From Tenericutes bacterium ADurb.BinA155 (GTDB taxonomy: Bacteria > Bacillota_I > Bacilli_A > RFN20 > CAG-826), in assembly GCA_002068375.1 (NCBI GenBank), contig MVZL01000015.1:1-15056 (forward strand): a DNA stretch of 15,056 nucleotides. The letters run 5' to 3'. Below, piece by piece: positions 6,444 through 12,751 of the stretch. The first letter of the stretch is position 1; each line of letters begins with the position of its first letter. Below the pieces are notes generated by a model. The model saw only the letters and a list, made by a program, of their open reading frames with translations, was not told where the DNA came from and made no database searches. Made by a program: the position numbers and the translations under genes.

Positions 6444-7793
6444 TCATTTTCCTACACAGAAGCGGCTGAAGATCTCATCGGTGAGATCGGTTGTAATGTC
6501 TTCGCCCAGGAGCTGGCGAGCCCCGTTATAGGCCGATTGAAGGCTAACGGAAACGATATCGACGGGTTCGCCGGCGCCAGCATCTTTCCCAGCTTGTTCT
6601 AAATCCGAATCGATTTGTTTCAATAATCCGAGCTCGCGGGCGTTGCTGAGGCTTGGAGTGGCAAAAGATTCCTCTCCAAGGGATAGCGAAGAGTAGATGG
6701 CCTCTTTTAGGGGTTCAATATCGTGTTTTAAAGCTGAAACATATAACTTTTGCGGGTCTTTTGCGGCAATAAGGTCATCTTTGTTATAGCAAAGAATCAG
6801 GTGTTTCTTCGCCGCGAGTTTCATGATGGCTTTTTCTTTCAGAGTCGGTTCTTTTTCCCGGGCATCGAGCACCAAGATCACCACGTCGGCCTGATCGATC
6901 GTCTTTTCGCTTAACGCCACGCCCAATTGTTCGATCTTGTTCTTAGAACTCCGGATCCCGGCCGTATCAAGAAGATGGAGAGCGACCCCATGGATCGATA
7001 ATTCCCCCTCGACCACATCGCGGGTAGTTCCAGGAATATCGCTCACAATCGCCTTTTCTTCGCCTAGTAAGGCATTAAGCAGCGAAGACTTCCCTACATT
7101 CGGTTCACCCACGATCGCAACTTTCACGCCTTCTTTGATGATCTGACCTTCACGGCCACTTTTAATGAGACCGGCGATATCAAGGCGGATTCGTTTCACT
7201 TCTTTTTGAATTTTCTCGTCGTTCGCCTGCTCGATATCGGTATATTCCGGATAATCGATATTCACTTCGACCAAAGCCAAAAGATCGGCGATTTCTTTTT
7301 TAAGCGGCTCCACGAGCTTTGAAGTGGACCCATTTAAAGATAAGAAAGCCAGGTTCTTTGCTTCAACCGTAGTCGCGTTGATCAAATCATTGACTGCTTC
7401 CGCCTCGATTAAGTCCATCTTGCCATTAAAGAACGCGCGCGAAGAGAACTCGCCGCGAGTCGCGTAGACACAACCGGCGCCGATATACGCTTGGATAATC
7501 TGGTTCACAATCACCATCGAACCATGGGGGATGATTTCAACGATATCCTCTCCCGTCATTGTTTTCGGGCCCGGATAGACTAAAAGAACCACGAAATCAA
7601 TCGTTTGGTGGTTGGCGTCATAAAAGGTGCCAAGCATCATGCCGCGTTCCTTAGTGCCACTCACTTTCTTCGAAAAGAAGCGATCGGTGATCTCGAAAAT
7701 CCCTTCACCCGAAGTCCGGATGACGGCTAGGGCCCCTTTTAAGGGCGGCGTTGCTAAAGCAATGATCGGTTTATCCACGGGTTCATTATACAC
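6444..7793 (-). CDS. mnmE: tRNA modification GTPase MnmE (TrmE)
   Basis: With MnmG it installs the (carboxymethyl)aminomethyl group on wobble uridine 34 of several tRNAs. The N-terminal folate-binding domain (IIALATPPLKGALAVIRTSG, about 9-29), the helical domain and the inserted G domain are all present: G1 GEPNVGKSS (229-237), G2 TTRD (256-259), G3 DTAG (276-279), G4 NKDD (337-340), ending in the conserved C-terminal FCVGK with its catalytic Cys. Length is 449 from the GTG at 7793, which has AGGA only 4 nt upstream. A second GTG at 7778 gives 444 residues and aligns best with the N-terminus I know from other MnmE proteins; it lies 6 nt after a TATAAT box and could be a leaderless start. The gene opens the mnmE-glmU operon after the jag terminator. 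Confidence 0.96.
   Translation of the reverse strand: MYNEPVDKPIIALATPPLKGALAVIRTSGEGIFEITDRFFSKKVSGTKERGMMLGTFYDANHQTIDFVVLLVYPGPKTMTGEDIVEIIPHGSMVIVNQIIQAYIGAGCVYATRGEFSSRAFFNGKMDLIEAEAVNDLINATTVEAKNLAFLSLNGSTSKLVEPLKKEIADLLALVEVNIDYPEYTDIEQANDEKIQKEVKRIRLDIAGLIKSGREGQIIKEGVKVAIVGEPNVGKSSLLNALLGEEKAIVSDIPGTTRDVVEGELSIHGVALHLLDTAGIRSSKNKIEQLGVALSEKTIDQADVVILVLDAREKEPTLKEKAIMKLAAKKHLILCYNKDDLIAAKDPQKLYVSALKHDIEPLKEAIYSSLSLGEESFATPSLSNARELGLLKQIDSDLEQAGKDAGAGEPVDIVSVSLQSAYNGARQLLGEDITTDLTDEIFSRFCVGK
7785..7790 (-). promoter_or_regulatory. Candidate -10 box for the mnmE operon
   Basis: On the minus strand a consensus TATAAT occurs between the jag terminator and mnmE. The expected transcription start, 6-7 nt downstream, falls on the GTG codon at 7778. 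I see no good -35 box at 16-18 nt, because that space is taken by the T tract of the terminator, so the call rests on the perfect -10 and on the need for an operon promoter here. Confidence 0.4.
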
Positions 7794-7804
7794 GTGGTCC
7801 TATC

Positions 7805-7831
7805 AAAAAACGGGCGCCGTAGCACCCGTTT
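7805..7831 (-). terminator. Rho-independent terminator of the rpmH-rnpA-yidC-jag operon
   Basis: Read on the minus strand, ACGGGTGC pairs with GCGCCCGT (8 bp, one G-U) around a TACG loop closed by C-G, the very stable UNCG tetraloop type, followed by TTTTTTG. Two further A-T pairs extend the stem. It starts 15 nt after the jag stop and separates this operon from mnmE. Confidence 0.92.
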
Positions 7832-7846
7832 GTTGGTTTTCGCTCG

Positions 7847-8446
7847 TTAGGCGACGTATTTAATCGAGACGGCGCGATCTTTGCCTTCGCCCGAGCTCTC
7901 GGTCTTGATGTGTTCCATCCCCGTTAAGGTATTGTGGACCACTCTCCGCTCATCCGGAGTCATCGGTTCAAGCCGAACATCGACATGGCTCTTTAAGACC
8001 TGGGCGGCATTCTTCTTCGCGATATAGGCGATCCGGGAGTATTTGTCTTCCTTATAACCGCCGACATCGAGGAGGATCCGATAGCGATGACGGAATTTGT
8101 TCGAGACCGCTAATTTCACGAGCTCGTTGAGGGCTTGGAGAGTGTGGCCGTTCTTGCCGATTAAGACCGGGTTCCGTTCCGAATTGACGGTCATCTTGAT
8201 GATGTCGTCTTCGACGGTGGATTGGACGGTTGCTTCAATGCCAAGAGCCTTCAAGGCTCCGACCAAGTAAGTTTCGCCATAGCTGACGGCGTCGCTTTGG
8301 TCGTAAACGTCGATCGTGGCGCTCTTCTTGAAGAGGCCTTTCTTTTCTTCTTTGACGGTGTAGACGAGGGCGTCGGCTTCAACGCCGAGCTCCTTGGCCG
8401 CCGCGGCTAAGCAGTCGTCAACGGTTTTCGCAGAATACTCTTTCAT
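7847..8446 (-). CDS. jag: RNA-binding protein Jag/KhpB (SpoIIIJ-associated)
   Basis: Jag/KhpB is a cytoplasmic RNA-binding protein that partners KhpA and influences cell elongation and division in Gram-positive bacteria; it is nearly always encoded beside yidC. Three domains are visible: the N-terminal Jag_N (1-50, with KKGLFKKSATIDV), a KH domain with the GKNG loop at 97-100 (VLIGKNGHTLQALNELV), and a C-terminal R3H domain with the Arg167-x3-His171 core in DERRVVHNTL and the tail GKDRAVSIKY. The 199-residue length is typical. The ATG at 8446 is preceded by AAGGAG at 8 nt, located over the yidC stop, so the two genes are separated by only 3 nt and are certainly co-transcribed. Confidence 0.95.
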   Translation of the reverse strand: MKEYSAKTVDDCLAAAAKELGVEADALVYTVKEEKKGLFKKSATIDVYDQSDAVSYGETYLVGALKALGIEATVQSTVEDDIIKMTVNSERNPVLIGKNGHTLQALNELVKLAVSNKFRHRYRILLDVGGYKEDKYSRIAYIAKKNAAQVLKSHVDVRLEPMTPDERRVVHNTLTGMEHIKTESSGEGKDRAVSIKYVA

Positions 8447-8449
8447 ACT

Positions 8450-10294
8450 CTATACTCCTTTTTTCTTGGCGCTTTTCGCCATGACAATTTGAGTGATGCC
8501 GGTCTGAGCCATCGAAATGAGACCGCCGATGAGCCAGTAGATACCCATAGCAGCAGGGAGGAAGAAGCCCATGATGATGGTGAACGCCAACATGCCGTAG
8601 GTGATCCATTTCATCTGCTTCTGCGTGCTATCCTGCGCCGGATTCTTGCTGAGGCGCGTCACTTCTTTCTTGGTTCTGATCTTGGTGATCAGCTGCGGGA
8701 GGAACATCGCGAAGAATTGGGTGGCTGCCATTAAAATAAAGAGAATTAAGGCCGTCCACCAACCGGTGGTGTTGTAATACCAGGTTCCCGTCACGTTGAA
8801 GAGAATGTCTTTGATGGTATCGCTAAGCCGCATATTGAGGAATTCGCCGCTGCTTAAGGCCGCGCTTCCTTGTAAGGCCGACCAAACGCAGATGAAGATC
8901 GGGAATTGGAAGATAAGAACAATGAACTGGCCGAAGGGGTGAATCTTGTTACGTTTATATAACGCCATCTGCTCCTGGGCGAGTCTTTGTTTCTCGGCGG
9001 TGTTGGTGTTGCTGTTGGGGTATTTCGCCTGCAGTTTCGCAAGTTGAGGCTGCAAAGCCTGCATCTTTTGCTGATCCAAGGTGGTCTTGAAGGTCGCGAG
9101 TAACATGATGCCGCGGACGATCAACGTCACGAAGACAATCGCCCAAATCTGGCCAACGCCCGATAAGGTGGGATCCATGCCATAAGCAAAGGTATCGACC
9201 ATCCAAGAAATCGGATAGACCAATAAGCCTTCGAGGAAGCCTTTATTCCAGGCGTAGCTCCAGTCTTTCCGTTCAATCGAAACTTCCCAGTCGGCGAAAT
9301 TGCCGTAGTGGCCGAAGTAGTCGGTTTGAGTCGAAATGCAGCTGGTAATCGAATTCACTTTCGAAGTGACATCGTTCTTATAGAGGGTAACGAAGTCGTT
9401 GCTGGGGCAGCCATCAACGCCTAAACCGGGATCGGTCGAGAACTTGAGTTCTTGATTCCACGCGGTCCAGTAGCCCCAAAGCGGATGATCGGAGACCTTG
9501 CCGTCTTTGAGAGTAAGGCCAGAGAATTTCATTTCACCATAGCGGCGTAAGATCGAATTGCCTCCGGTGGTTTGTAACCGAATCTGGTTGGCGGAGATTT
9601 GGGCTTCGGCCGAGGTCGGATCCGGTAAAGTATACGGATTCACGCACCAAACGGTGTCGGAAACGGTGCTGACCGTGATGGATTTCACGAAAATAGAGAA
9701 CGCGGATTTGTCATCGCTAACGTCATAGGAGGCATCACTGGTGTAATTGCCCGGAAGTTGAGCTTCGACGATCGCGGCTCTTAAAACATAGTCATCGATC
9801 GCGGACAGGTATTGAATGCTCGGGATCCGGTAACCATTGGTGGTCGCCGACGAAATCACGGTGTTCTGAAGATAAGTCGCTTTGTTCGCGGTGTATTTGT
9901 AAGTGGTGGTCGTCACGGCGCTCGAAGAAGCACTCGAGGCCGAAGTGGCCGCGGCGCTGGTCGTAACGGAAGTGGCACCGCTAGTGGCTGAACTAGAAGA
10001 AGTCGTGCCCGAATTGGTCGTGACTTCACAAGGGACATACTTATAAACGGTGGTATTGCCGTCGATCGCAAGGCAAGCTTCCTTAACCCCAAGGGTCTTG
10101 GAATATTTATCAACGCGCTTGTAATCGGTCGGAACATCATCTTTCTCGCAATAAACGGTCACGCCCTGTTCATAGGGGTAGGCCATGTTGGCTTTGTCGA
10201 CGTTGGAGCAGAAGTTCGCGGTGCAGCTCGAAAGTAAAATCGCGCCGAGACCAAGTCCGACGAAGCCGAGAATTTTCTTAGTGGTGTTTTTCAA
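8450..10294 (-). CDS. yidC: YidC/Oxa1 membrane protein insertase, lipoprotein with large extracellular domain
   Basis: Inserts and folds membrane proteins with or without SecYEG. The C-terminal third is a normal YidC core: a transmembrane segment near 355-370, QIWAIVFVTLIVRGIMLLA (382-400) with the conserved groove Arg394, the cytoplasmic helical hairpin (404-450, KMQALQPQLAKLQAKYP), and three further segments at about 452-475, 512-533 and 564-602, then a basic tail. The N-terminus is a lipoprotein signal with lipobox LSSC and Cys24. Between them lie about 330 extracellular residues: a Cys-containing part, a Ser/Thr/Ala linker (93-131), and a Trp/Tyr-rich domain. Total 614 residues, about twice the Gram-positive norm. 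The start is TTG, overlapping the rnpA stop as TTGA, with AAGGA upstream. Confidence 0.95.
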   Translation of the reverse strand: MKNTTKKILGFVGLGLGAILLSSCTANFCSNVDKANMAYPYEQGVTVYCEKDDVPTDYKRVDKYSKTLGVKEACLAIDGNTTVYKYVPCEVTTNSGTTSSSSATSGATSVTTSAAATSASSASSSAVTTTTYKYTANKATYLQNTVISSATTNGYRIPSIQYLSAIDDYVLRAAIVEAQLPGNYTSDASYDVSDDKSAFSIFVKSITVSTVSDTVWCVNPYTLPDPTSAEAQISANQIRLQTTGGNSILRRYGEMKFSGLTLKDGKVSDHPLWGYWTAWNQELKFSTDPGLGVDGCPSNDFVTLYKNDVTSKVNSITSCISTQTDYFGHYGNFADWEVSIERKDWSYAWNKGFLEGLLVYPISWMVDTFAYGMDPTLSGVGQIWAIVFVTLIVRGIMLLATFKTTLDQQKMQALQPQLAKLQAKYPNSNTNTAEKQRLAQEQMALYKRNKIHPFGQFIVLIFQFPIFICVWSALQGSAALSSGEFLNMRLSDTIKDILFNVTGTWYYNTTGWWTALILFILMAATQFFAMFLPQLITKIRTKKEVTRLSKNPAQDSTQKQMKWITYGMLAFTIIMGFFLPAAMGIYWLIGGLISMAQTGITQIVMAKSAKKKGV

Positions 10295-10623
10295 TTCTGG
10301 GGTTCCTTAATGGAATGGAGGGACGAGAGAAGTTCCTCGGATTCACTTGAGTACGCTTCAGTATCGTAACTGGGGCGAACGACAATGATGAGGTTGACCG
10401 GGGTGTTCAGGTCGAATCCCGCGGCGATCATCGCCCGGATTTGACGTTTGATTTTCACCCGGGTAACGGCCCCGCCATTCTTTTTGGAGACGGCGATGCC
10501 GATTCGAGCTTTGCCCTCATGGGGTTCACTATAAACCGAGTAATGAGGAGTTCTTAAGGCTTTCCCACCATGAATAATTCGGTCGAATTCCTGATGTTTT
10601 AAGATTCGGAACTGCCTTTTCAT
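10291..10623 (-). CDS. rnpA: Ribonuclease P protein component
   Basis: Protein subunit of RNase P, which binds the M1-type RNA and the 5' leader of pre-tRNA. The N-terminus FRILKHQEFDRIIHGGKA and the centre ARIGIAVSKKNGGAVTRVKIKRQIRAMI match the family layout; length 110 is normal. The signature motif is usually R-N-x-x-K-R; here it is R55-V-K-I-K59-R60, so the Asn is Val. Position immediately downstream of rpmH and upstream of yidC is the classical arrangement and makes the identity firm. The ATG at 10623 follows the rpmH stop by 18 nt, but I see no Shine-Dalgarno in that gap, which is pyrimidine-rich on the coding strand. Expression is probably coupled to rpmH or kept low. Confidence 0.94.
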   Translation of the reverse strand: MKRQFRILKHQEFDRIIHGGKALRTPHYSVYSEPHEGKARIGIAVSKKNGGAVTRVKIKRQIRAMIAAGFDLNTPVNLIIVVRPSYDTEAYSSESEELLSSLHSIKEPQN

Positions 10624-10641
10624 GGTCGAAAAAGAGACCGA

Positions 10642-10776
10642 TTAGGCCGAAAGTTTTTCGCGGCCTTTAGCCCGACGACGAGCTAAGACTTTGCGACCAC
10701 CGGCATTGGACATCCGAGCGCGGAATCCGTTGACGTTAGTGTGTTTTTTCTTCGAAGGCTGGTAAGTTTTTTTCAT
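10642..10776 (-). CDS. rpmH: 50S ribosomal protein L34
   Basis: A 44-residue basic protein of the large ribosomal subunit. Translating the minus strand gives [11 protein letters not shown], then [20 protein letters not shown] and KGREKLSA, a full-length and almost canonical L34. The ATG at 10776 has TAGGAG 8 nt upstream. It is the first gene of the rpmH-rnpA-yidC-jag operon and is transcribed away from dnaA, as in most bacteria. Confidence 0.98.
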   Translation of the reverse strand: MKKTYQPSKKKHTNVNGFRARMSNAGGRKVLARRRAKGREKLSA

Positions 10777-10814
10777 AGCGTGTTCTCCTAGTTCTTTGCG
10801 CTTGTGCGGGACTA

Positions 10815-10843
10815 ATTATAAAGTGAGACCTTTCCTAAGACAA
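10815..10843 (-). promoter_or_regulatory. Promoter of the rpmH operon
   Basis: Minus-strand TTGTCT (plus 10838-10843, four of six matches to the sigma-A -35) and a perfect TATAAT (10815-10820) are separated by exactly 17 nt. The predicted start near 10808 leaves a leader of about 30 nt with the rpmH Shine-Dalgarno in it. Confidence 0.8.
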
Positions 10844-11078
10844 CAAAATCTCGCGCGGGTGCGTGTATACATTAATACGTATTTTGGGTTTGAGAGTGGT
10901 GGAAAAGAACCGATTCCCCCAAAAATGGAGGGTTATCCACCCCCGCGGTGCCAAAAAGGTTCACAACTTGAGGATAAATCAGGATAGATTAGGCGGGGTC
11001 GAAACAATTTGATGTGGAAAGAAAAAGATGCCATCGAAGGTTTTCTGACTTTTCAACAATTTTCATTTTTAGGGTGAG

Positions 11079-11117
11079 TTTTCCACAATTTGTCCACAGT
11101 GAAAAAGATGTGGAAAG
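11079..11117 (+). promoter_or_regulatory. DnaA box cluster (three boxes)
   Basis: TTTTCCACA (11079-11087), TTGTCCACA (11090-11098) and, on the opposite strand, CTTTCCACA (11109-11117). The first two differ from TTATCCACA at one position and the third at two. This is the densest run in the upstream origin segment. Confidence 0.8.
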
Positions 11118-11168
11118 TCGATTTTGCCTTACTTTCGGGCTTTTTTGAACCCCCGACTGTGGACAAAT
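11088..11168. repeat. 13-bp inverted repeat carrying DnaA boxes
   Basis: ATTTGTCCACAGT at 11088-11100 is exactly reverse-complementary to 11156-11168, with a 55-nt spacer that contains another box (11109-11117). Each arm includes a TTGTCCACA DnaA box plus four extra matching bases, so the symmetry is larger than the boxes require. Confidence 0.8.
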
Positions 11169-11186
11169 CAATTTTTGCTCTTTTTT

Positions 11187-11202
11187 CCGTGATTTATCAC
11201 GG
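11187..11202. repeat. 16-bp palindrome upstream of dnaA
   Basis: CCGTGAT and ATCACGG are perfectly complementary around a TT centre, 32 nt before the dnaA ATG. No T tract follows on either strand in the 3' direction, so it is not a terminator; an operator or 5'-leader hairpin is more likely. Confidence 0.65.
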
Positions 11203-11234
11203 TGGAAATGTTTTAATGTTCGCGGGTAAAAATT

Positions 11235-12593
11235 ATGGTTCAAACCGTATCAGAAGTCGTCGCCCTCTGGAGCCGGATCTTGGAGAAAGCCAAGGTCAAG
11301 CTGAACGATCAGAGGGTTTTTGATTCCTTCTTGGCCGATTCCTACATCGATCACATCGACAATCAAACCCTCTATGTTGTTGTCAATTCTGGGCTCGCCG
11401 CCGAGATTTTGCACACCAAATACCAAGCGATTCTCGATGAGTCGGTCCAAGAGTCAACCGGCACCAATTTCCAGCTGCTTTTCCTTCAAAAATCCGAGAT
11501 CAAAAAGGAAGCGGAATCCAAAGTCGTTACCCCGTCCTTTTTCGCCGATTCGCATCTCAATCCCGCCTACACCTTCAAAAGCTTTGTCGTTGGCGCATCC
11601 AACCGCGAAGCTTATCAGGCCTCCCTCATGGTGGCGAGAACCCCAGGCAAACTCTACAATCCTTTGCTGATTTATAGCGATTCCGGCTTAGGGAAAACCC
11701 ACCTGCTCCACGCGATCGGAAATAGCATCAAAGAAATGTATCCGACCACCCGGGTCCTCTATGCGACCGCGGCCGATTTCGTCGATGAATACGTCAAGTA
11801 TGCCCAAGGGAGCAAAGATGGCGAATCCCTCGCTTCTTTCTTCAAGAATTCGGTCGATGTTTTCTTGGTCGATGATATTCAGTTCTTGGTCGGAAAGCGC
11901 GGCACCATGGAGATGTTCTTCGTCGTTTTCTCCGCCCTTTATAACCAAGGCAAGCAGATCGTGATCACTTCCGATCAACACCCCAATAGTCTCGACGGCC
12001 TTGATCAACGGCTCAAAACCCGTTTCATCCAGGGCTTGGCAATCGACATCAAGAAACCCGACATCAGCACCAGTGAGCAAATTTTGCGGATGAAAATCGA
12101 AGCCAGTGGCCTCAATGTAGCCGATTTCGACGGGGACGTGATCTCGTTTTTCGCCGAACGCTTCTCTTCCTCAGTCCGAGAACTCGAGGAGGCGCTAAAC
12201 CGTCTTCTTTTCTACACGATCAACATCAAACCGAGCAAACACATCGACCTTCCGACGGCGATGGAAGCCATTTCTGGCCTCATCAACGTCCAGGACGATC
12301 AAACGAAGCTCAGCGAGAACAAAGTGATTGCGGTGGTGGCGGATTATTATAACCTCACCCCCTCGCAGCTTACCGGCAAGATCCGGACCTCGCAGATTGC
12401 GCTCGCCCGCCACATCGCCATGTACCTGATCCGCACCATCCTCGACGTCCCTTTCACCAAGATCGGACTTCTCTTTGGCGGAAAGGATCACGCGACGGTG
12501 ATGAACGGTGTACAGAAAGTGGAGAACGAGTTGAAGACCAACGAGGCGATGCAAAAGGCCATTTCCGACCTCAAGGGGAAGCTACAAAAATGA
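11235..12593 (+). CDS. dnaA: Chromosomal replication initiator protein DnaA
   Basis: AAA+ ATPase that binds DnaA boxes, melts oriC and loads the helicase. Residues 1-85 form domain I; a short linker follows; the conserved FKSFVVGASNREAY at 114-127 opens the AAA+ domain. The P-loop reads SDSGLGKTH (148-156), with Ser where the first Gly of GxxxxGKT normally stands. Walker B is FLVDDIQF (210-217), sensor I VITSDQHP, the arginine-finger region LDQRLKTRF, sensor II Arg315. Domain IV carries ALARHIAMYLIR and GGKDHATVMNGV (415-426), the DNA-binding signature. The 452-residue length is normal. The ATG at 11235 has no clear Shine-Dalgarno, only GGGTAAAAATT before it. Upstream DnaA boxes indicate autorepression. 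Confidence 0.98.
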   Translation: MVQTVSEVVALWSRILEKAKVKLNDQRVFDSFLADSYIDHIDNQTLYVVVNSGLAAEILHTKYQAILDESVQESTGTNFQLLFLQKSEIKKEAESKVVTPSFFADSHLNPAYTFKSFVVGASNREAYQASLMVARTPGKLYNPLLIYSDSGLGKTHLLHAIGNSIKEMYPTTRVLYATAADFVDEYVKYAQGSKDGESLASFFKNSVDVFLVDDIQFLVGKRGTMEMFFVVFSALYNQGKQIVITSDQHPNSLDGLDQRLKTRFIQGLAIDIKKPDISTSEQILRMKIEASGLNVADFDGDVISFFAERFSSSVRELEEALNRLLFYTINIKPSKHIDLPTAMEAISGLINVQDDQTKLSENKVIAVVADYYNLTPSQLTGKIRTSQIALARHIAMYLIRTILDVPFTKIGLLFGGKDHATVMNGVQKVENELKTNEAMQKAISDLKGKLQK

Positions 12594-12751
12594 GAGGGTT
12601 TATTTATTAAATAAAAAGATACCAAGTTCACCGCTTCGCATGATAGAATTAATCCAAGCGGAAAAAGAACGAGTTATCCACAATTTCCACCAACCCAATA
12701 CTTATTATTGTTATTAGTCTTTAAACGAATTAACGGAGGAATTAAAAACCC
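12594..12751 (+). other. Second origin segment (dnaA-dnaN intergenic) with perfect DnaA box and DnaA-trio-like tract
   Basis: Contains the only exact TTATCCACA in the window's intergenic DNA (12674-12682), directly followed by a degenerate ATTTCCACC (12683-12691), a short C-rich stretch, and TTATTATTGTTATTA (12702-12716). On the lower strand, read 3' to 5', that tract is AAT-AAT-AAC-AAT-AAT, fitting the A-centred trinucleotide pattern described as DnaA-trios in the Bacillus subtilis unwinding region. An AT palindrome with 8-nt arms (12599-12615) follows the dnaA stop, and CCGCTT/AAGCGG form an inverted repeat (12631-12636, 12656-12661). This layout suggests strand opening occurs here. Confidence 0.7.
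12641..12649 (+). promoter_or_regulatory. Candidate extended -10 promoter for dnaN
   Basis: TGATAGAAT fits the extended -10 form TGnTATAAT with one mismatch. No convincing -35 is present 16-18 nt upstream. It lies about 100 nt before the dnaN ATG, with the perfect DnaA box just downstream, so DnaA binding could affect it. Confidence 0.35.

Larger units (their letters stand above)
10777..11234. other. oriC: Main part of the chromosomal replication origin (oriC), rpmH-dnaA intergenic region
   Basis: A 458-nt gene-free stretch between divergent rpmH and dnaA. It holds seven degenerate DnaA boxes (consensus TTATCCACA): + strand at 10933-10941, 11079-11087 and 11090-11098; - strand at 10969-10977, 11013-11021, 11109-11117 and 11158-11166. 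Five are 8/9 matches; 11013-11021 and 11109-11117 are 7/9. The pair at 11079 and 11090 is spaced 11 bp, so both face the same side of the helix. AT-rich tracts lie at 10865-10885 and 11041-11070, and a 16-bp palindrome at 11187-11202. Short open frames here have no family signal or ribosome-binding site. Boxes close to dnaA should also mediate its autoregulation. Confidence 0.9.

Noticed and set aside
10990..11036. AGGATAAATC / AGGATAGATT tandem near 10971-10990 as a CRISPR or iteron array
   Set aside because: Only two imperfect 10-bp copies are present; part of the first is explained by a degenerate DnaA box.
10796..11243. Open frames of 63 (+) and 84 (-) codons inside the rpmH-dnaA intergenic region
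   Set aside because: They run through DnaA boxes and repeats, show low-complexity composition with no family resemblance and no ribosome-binding site; the region is better explained as oriC.
12599..12615. AT palindrome after the dnaA stop as a terminator
   Set aside because: TTTATTTA-T-TAAATAAA has no G-C pairs and is followed by AAAAG on the plus strand, so it would not terminate; it may instead contribute to helical instability of the origin.
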